Shown here in pieces: positions 16,852 through 26,408 of a stretch of DNA of 64,000 bases. Position 1 is the stretch's first letter; each line of letters starts with the position of its first letter. The translations under genes were made by a program, and so were the position numbers. This DNA comes from Rhodobacter sp. Lineage in GTDB: Bacteria; Pseudomonadota; Alphaproteobacteria; Rhodobacterales; Rhodobacteraceae. The notes beneath the pieces are model-generated. The model saw only the letters and a list, made by a program, of their open reading frames with translations. It made no database searches and had not been told where the DNA came from. Location: the NCBI GenBank assembly GCA_027490955.1, contig JAIXXB010000004.1, forward strand, positions 124,001 through 188,000, in the 5' to 3' direction.

Positions 16852-16878
16852 AAACCCCGCCAATGGCGGGGTTTTTGT
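16852..16878 (+). terminator. Rho-independent terminator after asd
   Basis: Stem AAACCCCGCC (16852-16861) pairs with GGCGGGGTTT (16865-16874) across a 3-base loop and is followed by T-rich sequence. Confidence 0.9.
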
Positions 16879-17007
16879 GTTTTTTTCCTAGTATGTGATT
16901 TTTTGGTTAAAAAATTTCCTTGCCTTGGCACAGAATTGGGAATTTCATTCGCGGCAGGCCAAGGCGGCACAGATCCGCCAGACCACAACCCAACTTGGAG
17001 AGGTTCT

Positions 17008-18606
17008 ATGAAACTCACAAAACTAATGTCCATTTCCACGATGGCCCTGATGGCCGCAGGCGCGGTGCAGGCCAAAACGCTGGTGTTCTGCTCGGAAGGC
17101 AGCCCCGAAGGTTTTGACCCTGCCCCCTATACGGCAGGAACCACTTTTGACGCCTCGTCCAAGGCGATCTACAACCGCCTTGTCGAATTTGCACCTGGCA
17201 CCACCAATGTGCAGCCCGCGCTGGCCGAAAGCTGGGACGTTTCCGCCGATGGGATGGAAGTCACCTTTAAGCTGCGCCAAGGCGTGAAATTTCACACGAC
17301 CGATTTTTTCACCCCCACCCGCGATTTCAACGCCGATGATGTGATTTTCTCCTTTACCCGTCAGGGCGATGCCGCCAACCCGTGGAACCAGTATATCGCT
17401 GGCATCACCTATGAATATTATTCGGGTATGGAGATGGCGACCGTTATCAAAGAAATCGTCAAAGTCGATGATTATACGGTGAAATTCGTGCTTTCGCGCC
17501 CCGAGGCCCCCTTCTTGGCCAATATGGCGATGGATTTTGCATCGATCCTGTCCAAAGAATATGCCGATAGCCTAGAGGCTGCTGGCACGAAAGAAAACCT
17601 CAACTCTGCCCCCATCGGCACAGGCCCATTCCAGTTTGTTGCCTATGAAAAAGACGCGGTGATCCGCTACAAGGCCAATGCAGATTATTTTGGCGGCAAG
17701 CCCGCCATTGATGATCTGGTCTTTGCGATCACGCTTGACCCTGCAGTGCGGATGCAAAAACTACAGGCGGGCGAATGCCATGTAGCACCTTATCCTGCCC
17801 CTGCTGATTTGGCCGTGCTGAAAGCCGACCCGAACCTGACAGTGATGGAGCAGGCAGGCCTGAACGTGGCTTATCTTGCCTATAACACCAGCGTTGCGCC
17901 CTTTGACAATCCAGATGTGCGCAAGGCGTTGAACATGGCGATTGATAAGGATGCTATCCTTGACGCCGTTTATCAAGGCACGGGGCAAAAGGCCAAAAAC
18001 CCGATTCCACCCACAATGTGGAGCTATAATGACGCTGTGGTGGATGATGCCTATGACCCAGAGGCCGCCAAGGCCGCGCTGGAAGCGGCAGGCGTGAAAG
18101 ACCTGTCGATGAAAGTTTGGGCCATGCCCGTGCAGCGCCCCTATATGCCCAACGCCCAGCGTGCGGCAGAACTGATTCAGGCCGATTTCGCCAAAGTGGG
18201 CGTAGCGGTGGAAATCGTCACCTATGAATGGGGCGAATATCTGAAGAAGTCCTCCGAAAAGGCCCGCGATGGTGCTGTCATCTTGGGTTGGACAGGGGAT
18301 AATGGCGATCCTGACAACTTTATGGGCGTTCTGCTTGGCTGCGCTGCGGCAACCGATGGTGGGTCTAACCGCGCGCAATGGTGCGATGCCGATTTTGACG
18401 CGCTGATCCAAAAGGCCAAAGTCACCGCCGATCAGGCCGAGCGCGCAAAACTGTATGAAGAGGCGCAAGTGATCTTTAAGGCAAAGGCACCTTGGGCAAC
18501 GCTGGGCCATTCGACTGTGTTCATGCCAATGTCGACCAAAGTGTCGGGCTATGTAATGGACCCCTTGGGCAGCCATAGCTTTGCAGGCGTGGATATTGCC
18601 GAATAA
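17008..18606 (+). CDS. dppA: Periplasmic dipeptide/oligopeptide-binding protein (SBP family 5)
   Basis: 532 residues starting at the ATG at 17008, with a signal peptide whose likely cleavage is after AVQA (about residue 22). The mature protein starts KTLVFCSEGSPEGFDP, the DppA-type N-terminus. The family-5 core follows: SKAIYNRLVEF, ADDVIFSF, and the C-terminal lobe ALNMAIDKDAIL. It captures dipeptides or similar small cationic solutes for the permease encoded downstream. A GGAGAGG lies about 5 bases before the start. It is separated from dppB by a strong hairpin, as is common where the binding protein must exceed the membrane components. Exact substrate cannot be read from sequence. Confidence 0.92.
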   Translation: MKLTKLMSISTMALMAAGAVQAKTLVFCSEGSPEGFDPAPYTAGTTFDASSKAIYNRLVEFAPGTTNVQPALAESWDVSADGMEVTFKLRQGVKFHTTDFFTPTRDFNADDVIFSFTRQGDAANPWNQYIAGITYEYYSGMEMATVIKEIVKVDDYTVKFVLSRPEAPFLANMAMDFASILSKEYADSLEAAGTKENLNSAPIGTGPFQFVAYEKDAVIRYKANADYFGGKPAIDDLVFAITLDPAVRMQKLQAGECHVAPYPAPADLAVLKADPNLTVMEQAGLNVAYLAYNTSVAPFDNPDVRKALNMAIDKDAILDAVYQGTGQKAKNPIPPTMWSYNDAVVDDAYDPEAAKAALEAAGVKDLSMKVWAMPVQRPYMPNAQRAAELIQADFAKVGVAVEIVTYEWGEYLKKSSEKARDGAVILGWTGDNGDPDNFMGVLLGCAAATDGGSNRAQWCDADFDALIQKAKVTADQAERAKLYEEAQVIFKAKAPWATLGHSTVFMPMSTKVSGYVMDPLGSHSFAGVDIAE

Positions 18607-18621
18607 GGCAAAGGCAATGAA

Positions 18622-18656
18622 GGCGCGCGAAGGTATTCTTCGCGCGCCCTTTTCTT
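18622..18656 (+). terminator. Intercistronic hairpin between dppA and dppB
   Basis: A perfect 11-bp GC-rich stem, GGCGCGCGAAG (18622-18632) with CTTCGCGCGCC (18638-18648), has a 5-base loop and is followed by CTTTTCTTT. It looks like a partial terminator or mRNA 3'-end stabiliser that would raise dppA transcript above dppBCDF. Confidence 0.8.
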
Positions 18657-18666
18657 TGGAAACCCT

Positions 18667-19683
18667 ATGATCAGATTCATTCTTGGCAAACTGGCCTATG
18701 TGATCCCGACCTTTTTCGGCATTACATTGGTTGCCTTTGGCTTTGTTCGCGTATTGCCGGGTGATCCGGTGCTGCTGCTGGCGGGTGAGCGGGGGCTGAC
18801 GGCAGAACGCTATGCGATGTTGCTGCATCAATTGGGTTTTGATCGCCCACTTTGGCAGCAATATCTGGATTATTTGTGGAAATTGGCCCATGGCGATTTG
18901 GGCATTTCACTGGTGACCAAGAAACCTGTGCTAACCGAGTTTTTCGCCCTATTCCCCGCCACAGTGGAACTGGGCCTATGCGCGATCATTTTGGCTACGG
19001 CCATCGGCATTCCTTTGGGTGTGATGGCGGCACTGAAACGCGGCACGATGTTTGATCAGATCACCATGGGCGCAGCTTTGATTGGCTATTCCATGCCGAT
19101 TTTCTGGTGGGGTCTTTTGCTGATTATCTTTTTCTCGGGCATTTTGGGCTGGACTCCTGTTTCGGGCCGCATCTCGCTGATGTTCTATTTTGACCGCGTG
19201 ACAGGGTTTATGACCATTGACGCGCTGCTGTCGGGGCAAAAGGGCGCTTTTGCCAGCGCTTTGCAGCATTTGATCCTGCCCTCCATCGTGCTGGCCACCA
19301 TCCTCATGGCCGTGATAGCGCGGCAATCGCGCAGCGCTATGCTAGAGGTTTTGGGCGAAGATTACGTGCGCACCGCCCGCGCCAAAGGCATGCGCCCTTT
19401 TCGCGTGGTGGCGGTTCACGCCCTGCGCAATGCGATGATTCCTGTGATCACCACCATTGGCCTGCAAGTGGGCACGCTGATGGCGGGCGCGATTTTGACG
19501 GAAACCATCTTTTCTTGGCCTGGTATCGGCAAGGCAATGGTCGATTCGATTGGGCGGCGCGATTACCCCGCTGTTCAGGGCGGACTTTTGCTGATTGCGG
19601 GGATTGTGATGGTGGTCAATTTGGCTGTTGATCTGCTGTATGGGCTGATTAACCCGCGCATTCGGCATGGAGGCGGGCAATGA
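18667..19683 (+). CDS. dppB: Dipeptide-type ABC transporter permease DppB
   Basis: 338 residues with six predicted membrane helices. The N-terminus (TFFGITLVAFGFVRVLPGDPV) is typical of DppB/OppB. The EAA loop that contacts the ATPases is DYVRTARAKGM. It forms the channel with DppC. The end overlaps dppC by 4 bases (ATGA), so the two subunits are translationally coupled. Confidence 0.94.
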   Translation: MIRFILGKLAYVIPTFFGITLVAFGFVRVLPGDPVLLLAGERGLTAERYAMLLHQLGFDRPLWQQYLDYLWKLAHGDLGISLVTKKPVLTEFFALFPATVELGLCAIILATAIGIPLGVMAALKRGTMFDQITMGAALIGYSMPIFWWGLLLIIFFSGILGWTPVSGRISLMFYFDRVTGFMTIDALLSGQKGAFASALQHLILPSIVLATILMAVIARQSRSAMLEVLGEDYVRTARAKGMRPFRVVAVHALRNAMIPVITTIGLQVGTLMAGAILTETIFSWPGIGKAMVDSIGRRDYPAVQGGLLLIAGIVMVVNLAVDLLYGLINPRIRHGGGQ

Positions 19684-20549
19684 GCGATATCCACCCAATC
19701 CGCGAGTTCTGGCTGTATTTCCGCGAGAATCGCGGTGCGGTTCTGGGTCTTTATGTGTTTATGGCGCTAATCGCCTTGGCCATTTTGGCACCGCTGATCG
19801 CCCCGCATGACCCGACCGCGCAGGCGCGCGATGCCCTGCTTGTGCCGCCTTTTTGGCAAGAGGGCGGGCGCATAGATTACCTTTTAGGCACGGATGCCAT
19901 TGGCCGCGATATCTTATCGCGTCTTTTATATGGCGCGCGGTTTTCGCTGTTTATCGGTGTGGTGGTGGTGACTATCGCGCTGACGGGTGGGGTGATTGTG
20001 GGGCTTTGGGCGGGGTTTTATGGGGGCTGGGTCGATAGCGTGATCATGCGGATCATGGATGTGATTTTGGCCTTTCCGTCGCTGCTGTTGGCCCTTGTCT
20101 TGGTGGCGATCTTGGGGCCGGGGTTGCTGAACGCGATGATCGCCATTGCGCTGGTCTTGCAGCCCCATTTCGCGCGCCTGACCCGCGCCGCCGTAATGGC
20201 GGAAAAGAACCGCGAATATGTTATGGCTGCCCGCGTGGCGGGGGCCAGCAAAACACGGCTGATGTTTCGCACCATTCTGCCCAACTGCCTTGGCCCGCTG
20301 ATTGTGCAGGCAACCCTATCCTTTTCCAACGCGATTCTCGACGCGGCAGCCTTGGGCTTTCTCGGTATGGGCGCACAGCCGCCCACCCCCGAATGGGGCA
20401 CAATGCTGGCCGAAGCGCGCGAGTTTATCTTGCGCGCGTGGTGGGTTGTCACTCTGCCTGGCCTTGCCATTCTGATCACGGTTTTGGCGATTAACCTGAT
20501 GGGCGATGGGCTGCGCGATGCTTTTGACCCCAAAATGAAGCGGAGTTGA
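19680..20549 (+). CDS. dppC: Dipeptide-type ABC transporter permease DppC
   Basis: 289 residues with six membrane helices. DppC-type features include LGTDAIGRDILSRLLYGARFSL after the first helix (key part GTDAIGRDILSR), the EAA loop EYVMAARVAGAS, and a C-terminal NLMGDGLRDAFDPK. It is the heterodimer partner of DppB. dppD begins 3 bases after its stop. Confidence 0.95.
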   Translation: MSDIHPIREFWLYFRENRGAVLGLYVFMALIALAILAPLIAPHDPTAQARDALLVPPFWQEGGRIDYLLGTDAIGRDILSRLLYGARFSLFIGVVVVTIALTGGVIVGLWAGFYGGWVDSVIMRIMDVILAFPSLLLALVLVAILGPGLLNAMIAIALVLQPHFARLTRAAVMAEKNREYVMAARVAGASKTRLMFRTILPNCLGPLIVQATLSFSNAILDAAALGFLGMGAQPPTPEWGTMLAEAREFILRAWWVVTLPGLAILITVLAINLMGDGLRDAFDPKMKRS

Positions 20550-20552
20550 TCG

Positions 20553-21386
20553 ATGCCCCTGCTGAACATCCGCAACCTAACTGTCACCTTTGATACCCAA
20601 AAAGGCCCGTTTCGGGCGGTGGATGGGGTGGATATCTCGGTTGAATCGGGCGAGGTTTTGGCGATTGTGGGTGAAAGCGGGTCGGGCAAATCTGTGTCTA
20701 TGCTTGGGGTGATGGGCCTTTTGCCGCCCAGCGCCACTGTCACCGCCGATGAGATGGTGTTTGATGGCCAAAACCTGCAGGCTATATCTTTGCAGGCACG
20801 TCGCCGTATCATTGGCCGCGATATCACAATGATTTTCCAAGAACCGATGGCCAGCCTGAACCCTTGCTTTACCATCGGCTTTCAAATTACCGAAGTGCTG
20901 CGCCAGCATCTGGGCATGGCACAAAAACAGGCTCTCATCCGCGCGACAGAGTTGCTATCTGCTGTTGGTCTGCCAGACCCCAGCGAAAAGCTGAACGCCT
21001 ATCCGCATCAGTTATCAGGTGGCCAATGCCAGCGCGCGATGATTGCCATGGCGCTGGCCTGCCAGCCCAAATTGCTGATTGCAGATGAACCAACGACGGC
21101 GCTGGATGTGACCATTCAAAAGCAAATCTTGGATCTTTTGATGGATTTGCAGGCCAAAACGGGCATGGGCCTGATCATGATCACCCATGACATGGGTGTT
21201 GTCGCCGAAACGGCTGACCGCGTTGTGGTGCAGTATCAGGGCCGCAAGATGGAGGAGGCTGGGGTTTTGGACCTGTTCGAAAACCCGCAAAACCCCTATA
21301 CCCGCGCGCTTTTGTCTGCCTTGCCCGAACATGCCACGGGCAAGCGCCTGTCTACAGTTGCCGATTATATGGAGGCGGCGCGATGA
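20553..21386 (+). CDS. dppD: Dipeptide-type ABC transporter ATPase DppD
   Basis: 277 residues: Walker [10 protein letters not shown]-loop [13 protein letters not shown], signature [15 protein letters not shown], Walker [13 protein letters not shown] and the H-loop in ITHDMG. It couples ATP hydrolysis to import with DppF. It is about 50 residues shorter than Escherichia coli DppD and ends soon after the [12 protein letters not shown] motif, so the C-terminal cysteine-containing extension of classical DppD/OppD appears to be missing. It overlaps dppF by 4 bases. Confidence 0.94.
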   Translation: MPLLNIRNLTVTFDTQKGPFRAVDGVDISVESGEVLAIVGESGSGKSVSMLGVMGLLPPSATVTADEMVFDGQNLQAISLQARRRIIGRDITMIFQEPMASLNPCFTIGFQITEVLRQHLGMAQKQALIRATELLSAVGLPDPSEKLNAYPHQLSGGQCQRAMIAMALACQPKLLIADEPTTALDVTIQKQILDLLMDLQAKTGMGLIMITHDMGVVAETADRVVVQYQGRKMEEAGVLDLFENPQNPYTRALLSALPEHATGKRLSTVADYMEAAR

Positions 21387-22213
21387 ACGATTTTGTCATC
21401 GAAGGCCGATCTTTAACCCGCGCGTATCGCAGTGGGGGCGGTATATTTACCCCAAAGCGCGAGGTGATGGCGCTAAAGGGCGTTTCCTTTGCCGTTCCAC
21501 GCGGCAAAACACTGGCGATCGTGGGCGAAAGCGGGTGCGGAAAATCGACCCTTGCCCGCATCATGACGCTGATAGATCCTGCTACCAGCGGGGAACTTTG
21601 GATTGATGGGCAGGCTATCGACATCCGCAAATCCTTGCCGCCCGAAGTGCGCCGCAAAGTGCAGATCGTGTTTCAAAACCCCTATGGCAGCCTAAACCCG
21701 CGCCAAAAAATTGGCGATATGTTGATGGAACAGTTGCTGCTGAACACCAATCACAGCGCCGCCCAGCGCCGCGATTTGGCACTGGCCATGTTGCAAAAGG
21801 TGGGGCTGCTGGCGGACCATTTCACCCGCTATCCGCATATGTTTTCAGGCGGGCAGCGCCAGCGGCTTGCCATTGCCCGCGCATTGATGGTGACCCCTAA
21901 GATTTTGGTTTTGGACGAACCTGTATCCGCCCTTGATCTTTCGGTGCAGGCGCAGGTGCTGAACCTTTTGGCCGATTTGCAGACAGAGTTCGGGCTGACC
22001 TATGTGTTCATCAGTCACGATCTGTCGGTCGTGCGCCATATCGCTGACGAGGTGATGGTAATGTATTTGGGCGAAGTGGTGGAAAAAGGGCCTGCCGCGC
22101 AGGTCTTTTCCAACCCGCAGCACCCCTATACCCAAACCTTGTTTGCCGCGACCCCGCGCGCCGATGTTGCCACAATCAAGGCGCGTTTGGCGCGCAGGTC
22201 AGCGCAGGCTTAG
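21383..22213 (+). CDS. dppF: Dipeptide-type ABC transporter ATPase DppF
   Basis: 276 residues: Walker [10 protein letters not shown]-loop [13 protein letters not shown], signature [15 protein letters not shown], Walker [14 protein letters not shown]-loop ISHDLS, and the C-terminal [15 protein letters not shown]. Like DppD it lacks most of the usual C-terminal extension. Its last 15 bases overlap the 3' end of ureG on the opposite strand, with no terminator between them. Confidence 0.94.
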   Translation: MNDFVIEGRSLTRAYRSGGGIFTPKREVMALKGVSFAVPRGKTLAIVGESGCGKSTLARIMTLIDPATSGELWIDGQAIDIRKSLPPEVRRKVQIVFQNPYGSLNPRQKIGDMLMEQLLLNTNHSAAQRRDLALAMLQKVGLLADHFTRYPHMFSGGQRQRLAIARALMVTPKILVLDEPVSALDLSVQAQVLNLLADLQTEFGLTYVFISHDLSVVRHIADEVMVMYLGEVVEKGPAAQVFSNPQHPYTQTLFAATPRADVATIKARLARRSAQA

Positions 22214-22816
22214 CCCGCCTTCGGTTTGCAAAAAGGCAATCACCTCGTCCACACCCAGACCCTGCCGAAGCCGCGCCATGACATAGGGGCGCGCGCCGCG
22301 GGCGATTTTTGTATCTGCCTCTAATAAGGCCAAATCAACGCCAACATGGGGGGCGAGATCGGTTTTGTTTACCACCAATAGGTCAGATTTCGCCACGCCT
22401 GGCCCCTTTTTGCGCGGGATATCCTGCCCCGCCGCTGTATCGATGACATAGATCGATAGGTCGGCCAATTCTGGGCTGAAGGTGGCGGCAAGGTTATCGC
22501 CGCCTGATTCAATCAAGATCAGATCAAGGTTTGGAAAATGGCTGCGCAGATCGGCCACGGCGGCAAGGTTGATGCTGGCATCTTCGCGTATCGCCGTATG
22601 CGGGCAGCCGCCCGTTTCCACACCGCGAATACGCGCGGCGGGCAGCACCTGTGCGCGCGTCAGATAATCGGCATCTTCGCGGGTGTAGATGTCATTGGTG
22701 ATCACCGCCATATCGCAGCGGCTTGCCAAGGCTGCACATAGCTTTTCAGTCAACGTGGTTTTGCCAGCGCCCACTGGGCCGCCAATTCCCACGCGCAGGG
22801 GGCCATTTGCGGTCAT
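22199..22816 (-). CDS. ureG: Urease accessory GTPase UreG
   Basis: 205 residues. It has the P-loop GGPVGAGKT (about 12-20), the nickel-binding Cys-Pro-His motif (71-73) in [14 protein letters not shown], the invariant LIESGGDN and the guanine-specificity [10 protein letters not shown]. UreG hydrolyses GTP to drive nickel insertion into apo-urease within the UreDFG complex. It is the last gene of the urease operon and overlaps ureF by 4 bases. Confidence 0.97.
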   Translation of the reverse strand: MTANGPLRVGIGGPVGAGKTTLTEKLCAALASRCDMAVITNDIYTREDADYLTRAQVLPAARIRGVETGGCPHTAIREDASINLAAVADLRSHFPNLDLILIESGGDNLAATFSPELADLSIYVIDTAAGQDIPRKKGPGVAKSDLLVVNKTDLAPHVGVDLALLEADTKIARGARPYVMARLRQGLGVDEVIAFLQTEGGLSLR

Positions 22817-23445
22817 GTCCTGTAAATCCTTACCTCTAACGTTTCATGCGCCATCGAGGCCATATCTGCCCCAATGGTCGCCGATGACATTTCGTCCAAT
22901 TCGGCATGGGCGGCGTGGGCGGCTATGGCCAAGATCTGCGGCGCAAGCGCGGCCAAGATGGCCTGCCCTGCGCTTTGACCCAAGGGAATGAACCGCACCC
23001 CGACAGAGACCATTTGCGCGGCAAACCCCTGCAAAAACAGAGCCAGAATATCGGCCGTGGGCAAATCCAAACCGCGCGTGGCAAGGCCAATGGCCACAGG
23101 CAGGGGCAGGTTTGGAAATTCTGCCCCCGTCAGCCCCGAAATTTGCGCGCCAAAGGCACGGCCCATCTCGCGCAGTTCAAGATCGCGTTCCTTGCTGGCG
23201 GCAAAACCATAGGCCAAATCTGCCAGATCGTCACAGTTACCAGTGCGGGCATGGGCAATGAAAATCGCATCCATGTAGGCAGAGCCGTGCCGTAATTGCG
23301 CGGAAATCCAGTCTTGCAGGCTTTGCGAATCTGTCACTGATCGGGCCGAAATAGCCATTTCCAGACCCTGCGAATAGGCAAAACTGCCGATGGGAAAGGC
23401 AGGGGAAAGGTATTGCACGGCACGCAAATAATCGGCGCTAATCAT
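22813..23445 (-). CDS. ureF: Urease accessory protein UreF
   Basis: A 210-residue all-helical protein starting at the ATG at 23445; the frame extends upstream inside ureE, but family alignment supports [29 protein letters not shown] (motif [13 protein letters not shown]). UreF bridges UreD and UreG in the maturation complex and acts as GTPase-activating partner. It overlaps ureE by 8 bases and ureG by 4. Confidence 0.94.
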   Translation of the reverse strand: MISADYLRAVQYLSPAFPIGSFAYSQGLEMAISARSVTDSQSLQDWISAQLRHGSAYMDAIFIAHARTGNCDDLADLAYGFAASKERDLELREMGRAFGAQISGLTGAEFPNLPLPVAIGLATRGLDLPTADILALFLQGFAAQMVSVGVRFIPLGQSAGQAILAALAPQILAIAAHAAHAELDEMSSATIGADMASMAHETLEVRIYRT

Positions 23446-23881
23446 GGGCGTGCCCAAAGGTGCGGCCAAAGCCATAGGCCCCGCCCTCGGGGCGGAAGGG
23501 GGCGATTTGCGTGGCAAGGCTGGCGCCCAGCCCACGCAGCATGTTTTCCAAGACAGGATCGCGGCGGATGACCAGATGGGTCTTTGTTACCTCGCAAGGG
23601 GTATGACGATTGCCGATATGCCATGCCAATCGCGGCAAATCACCTGTGATGATGACCACAGGTTCAATCGCGGCCCGCACCTCGATGATGCGGCCATCGA
23701 TCAATTCGAACGCATCCCCTTCGTCCAAAGAGACCGTTTCAGGCAGATCAACCATAAAACTGCCGCCACCCGCAGTTTCCAACCGCTTGCGGCGGATCAG
23801 GCGCGCGTCATAGTCCAGCACAACATGATCTGTTGCCACCTTCCATGCCCCTTTGCGCAAGATTTTTGACCCTAAAGACAT
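23438..23881 (-). CDS. ureE: Urease accessory protein UreE (nickel chaperone)
   Basis: 147 residues with the conserved WHIGNRHTPCE segment, which contains the dimer-interface nickel-binding His. The carboxy tail is only HAHD rather than the long His-rich tail of Klebsiella UreE, so nickel storage capacity is probably small. It delivers nickel to UreG. ureC lies 9 bases upstream. Confidence 0.94.
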   Translation of the reverse strand: MSLGSKILRKGAWKVATDHVVLDYDARLIRRKRLETAGGGSFMVDLPETVSLDEGDAFELIDGRIIEVRAAIEPVVIITGDLPRLAWHIGNRHTPCEVTKTHLVIRRDPVLENMLRGLGASLATQIAPFRPEGGAYGFGRTFGHAHD

Positions 23882-23890
23882 GTTTAGACC

Positions 23891-25597
23891 CTAAAATAAG
23901 AAATAGCGCTGCGCGAGTGGTAGGCTGCTTGCGGGTTGGCAGGTGAGCAATTCGCCATCCGCCCGCACTTCGTAGGTTTCGGGGTTCACCTCGATCTGGG
24001 GGCGTGCGGCGTTGTGGATCATGTCGCGCTTACCAATGCCGCGCGTGTCCTGCACCGCCAGCACAGTCTTGTCCAAGCCCAAGCTGTTCTTTACCCCCGC
24101 CGCCTGCCCCGCTTGGCTGACAAACATCACCGCTGCATCGCCGCGCGCGCGGCCTAAGGCCCCGAACATGGGGCGCGAATACATCGGCTGCACGGGGATC
24201 GACCCGTTTGGATCGCCCATTTGCGCCACAACGATCTGCCCGCCCATCAACACCATTTCAGGCTTGGCCCCGAAAAAGGCAGGGTTCCAGATGACCAAAT
24301 CGGCGCGCTTGCCCACCGCAACCGACCCGATATGCGTGGACACCCCATGCGCAATGGCGGGATTGATCGTGTATTTCGCCACATAGCGGCGGACGCGAAA
24401 GTTATCATTTTCGCCCGTTTCTTCGGGCAGGCGGCCGCGCTGCTGGCGCATCTTATGGGCGGTTTGCCAAGTGCGTGTAATCACCTCGCCCACACGGCCC
24501 ATGGCCTGACTGTCAGATGACAGGATCGAAAGCGCGCCCATGTCATGCAGGATATCTTCCGCTGCAATCGTCTCGCGTCTGATGCGGCTTTCGGCAAAGG
24601 CGACATCTTCGGGGATAGAGCGATCAAGATGGTGGCAGACCATCAGCATGTCCAAATGCTCTTCTACTGTATTTACAGTATAGGGCATCGTCGGGTTGGT
24701 CGAAGAGGGGATGATATTCTCAGACCCGACCACCTTTAGAATATCGGGCGCATGGCCGCCGCCCGCGCCTTCGGTATGAAAGGCGTGGATGGTGCGGCCT
24801 TTGATGGCGGCCAAAGTGTTTTCGACAAAGCCCGATTCGTTCAGCGTATCGGTATGAATCATCACCTGCACATCCATATCATCTGCGACCGATAGGCAGC
24901 AGTCGATGGCGGCGGGGGTTGTGCCCCAATCTTCATGTAGTTTCAGTGCGCAGGCCCCCGCCTGCACCATTTCGATCAGCCCTTCGGGGCGCGCGGCGTT
25001 GCCCTTGCCCGATAGGCCAAAGTTCATCGGCAAAGCGTCCAGCGCCTGCATCATCCGCGCGATATGCCAAGGGCCAGGGGTGCAGGTGGTGGCCAACGTG
25101 CCATGTGCGGGGCCAGTGCCACCGCCCAGCATCGTTGTCACCCCAGAATGTAGCGCATCTTCGGCCTGCTGCGGCGCGATGAAATGAATATGCGCATCCA
25201 TCCCGCCCGCCGTGATGATACGCCCTTCACCTGCAATGATTTCCGTGCCAGGGCCGATGATGATATCTACCCCGTTCTGCACATCGGGGTTGCCTGCCTT
25301 GCCAATGGCGGCAATGAAGCCGCCCTTCAGCCCGATATCCGCCTTGTAGATTCCCGCATGATCGACAATCAGCGCGTTGGTGATGACAGTATCCACCGCG
25401 CCGCCCGCACGCGGGATTTGGGATTGGCCCATACCATCGCGGATCACCTTACCGCCGCCAAACTTCACCTCTTCGCCATAGGTGGTCAGGTCACGCTCGA
25501 CTTCTATGATCAGGTCTGTATCGCCAAGGCGGACGCGATCCCCCGTTGTGGGGCCATAAAGGGCGGCATAATCGGCGCGGGCAATTTTTGTGGCCAT
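23891..25597 (-). CDS. ureC: Urease alpha (catalytic) subunit
   Basis: 568 residues, complete. All active-site residues are visible: nickel ligands His136 and His138 in MDAHIHF, carbamylated Lys219 in ALKLHEDWG, His248 in IHTDTLNE, His274 in [15 protein letters not shown], the mobile-flap Cys321/His322 in MVCHHLD, and Asp362 in SSDSQAMGR. The enzyme hydrolyses urea to ammonia and carbamate in the cytoplasm. Its ATG directly follows the ureB stop with no spacer, suggesting coupled translation. Confidence 0.98.
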   Translation of the reverse strand: MATKIARADYAALYGPTTGDRVRLGDTDLIIEVERDLTTYGEEVKFGGGKVIRDGMGQSQIPRAGGAVDTVITNALIVDHAGIYKADIGLKGGFIAAIGKAGNPDVQNGVDIIIGPGTEIIAGEGRIITAGGMDAHIHFIAPQQAEDALHSGVTTMLGGGTGPAHGTLATTCTPGPWHIARMMQALDALPMNFGLSGKGNAARPEGLIEMVQAGACALKLHEDWGTTPAAIDCCLSVADDMDVQVMIHTDTLNESGFVENTLAAIKGRTIHAFHTEGAGGGHAPDILKVVGSENIIPSSTNPTMPYTVNTVEEHLDMLMVCHHLDRSIPEDVAFAESRIRRETIAAEDILHDMGALSILSSDSQAMGRVGEVITRTWQTAHKMRQQRGRLPEETGENDNFRVRRYVAKYTINPAIAHGVSTHIGSVAVGKRADLVIWNPAFFGAKPEMVLMGGQIVVAQMGDPNGSIPVQPMYSRPMFGALGRARGDAAVMFVSQAGQAAGVKNSLGLDKTVLAVQDTRGIGKRDMIHNAARPQIEVNPETYEVRADGELLTCQPASSLPLAQRYFLF

Positions 25598-25903
25598 CTA
25601 CAAATCCCCCATCACGGCTGCGTTGAACCCAAACACGCGGCGCAATCCGCCGTAAGGGATCAGCCGCACTTCGCGCCGCTGGCCCGGTTCAAACCGCACC
25701 GCCGTGCCTGCGGGAATATCCAGCCGCATACCGCGCGCGGCCACTCGATCAAAATCCAGCCCTGCGTTGGTTTCGGCAAAATGATAATGGCTGCCCACTT
25801 GGATAGGGCGATCACCAGTGTTCGCAACCATGACGACAAGGCTTTTAGAGCCTGAATTTAAGGTAATATCACCAGCGGCGGGAATGATTTCTCCGGGGAT
25901 CAT
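25598..25903 (-). CDS. ureB: Urease beta subunit
   Basis: 101 residues, the usual size of the separate beta chain, with MIPGEI at the start, [11 protein letters not shown] in the middle and RVFGFN near the end. It packs with UreA and UreC into the (abc)3 holoenzyme. Preceded by a 59-residue small membrane-protein gene, 3 bases away. Confidence 0.97.
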   Translation of the reverse strand: MIPGEIIPAAGDITLNSGSKSLVVMVANTGDRPIQVGSHYHFAETNAGLDFDRVAARGMRLDIPAGTAVRFEPGQRREVRLIPYGGLRRVFGFNAAVMGDL

Positions 25904-25906
25904 GGG

Positions 25907-26086
25907 TTATCCTTTGGCAAGGCGATAGGCAAAATAGGCCAGCGCCAGCACAGCCAGCGCGGCAAGCAAATGGTCGGGTTGGCTTAGGGCATGGGTGATG
26001 TTTTGGGCGAAATTCGCGCTGTGATTTCCCGCATGGGCAAAGGCGGGGGCGGGGGCAAGAACGGCCACGGCAAGGGGTTTTTTCAT
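25907..26086 (-). CDS. 59-residue HupE/UreJ-like membrane protein fragment within the urease operon
   Basis: A short frame from the ATG at 26086 to the TAA at 25907, in the only gap of the urease operon. The protein begins MKKPLAVAVLAPAPAFAHAG, a signal-peptide-like start with likely cleavage near AFA-HAG. A His-rich segment follows (HSANFAQNITHALSQPDHLL), then one hydrophobic helix (AALAVLALAYFAY). The HxG near the new N-terminus and HxLxxxDHLLA match the opening of HupE/UreJ nickel permeases, which normally carry six or more helices. Here only the first survives. An upstream GGAGCG and 3-base spacing to ureB support translation. Function unknown; a relic permease or a small nickel-handling protein are both possible. 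Confidence 0.7.
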   Translation of the reverse strand: MKKPLAVAVLAPAPAFAHAGNHSANFAQNITHALSQPDHLLAALAVLALAYFAYRLAKG

Positions 26087-26095
26087 AACGCGCTC

Positions 26096-26398
26096 CTAGC
26101 GGATGGGGTGGTGGACGGTCACCAATTTGGTGCCATCGGGAAAAGTAGCCTCGACCTGAACGGAATGGATCATCTCTGCTATGCCATCCATGCATTGGCT
26201 GGCCGTAATCACATGCGCGCCTGCCTGCATCAGATCGGCTACCGAGCGGCCATCGCGTGCGCCTTCCACGACGAAATCGGTGATCAGCGCCACAGCTTCG
26301 GGATGGTTCAGCTTCACCCCGCGGGCAAGGCGGCCACGTGCGACCATGGCTGCAACAGAGATCAGCAGTTTTTCACGCTCTCGCGGGGTAAGGTTCAT
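26096..26398 (-). CDS. ureA: Urease gamma subunit
   Basis: Exactly 100 residues, [13 protein letters not shown] at the start, [10 protein letters not shown] and EGARDG in the middle and the VTVHHPIR tail near the end, all standard for UreA. The open frame continues upstream into ureD, but the ATG at 26398 gives the exact family length. It forms the structural corner of each urease trimer unit. Confidence 0.97.
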   Translation of the reverse strand: MNLTPREREKLLISVAAMVARGRLARGVKLNHPEAVALITDFVVEGARDGRSVADLMQAGAHVITASQCMDGIAEMIHSVQVEATFPDGTKLVTVHHPIR

Positions 26399-26408
26399 GG
26401 ATGCCTCT

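Noticed and set aside
16925-16942. TTGGCAC-like sigma54 promoter upstream of dppA
   Set aside because: The TGGCAC block is followed by TTGG after four bases instead of TTGC after five, so the essential GC of the -12 element is missing.
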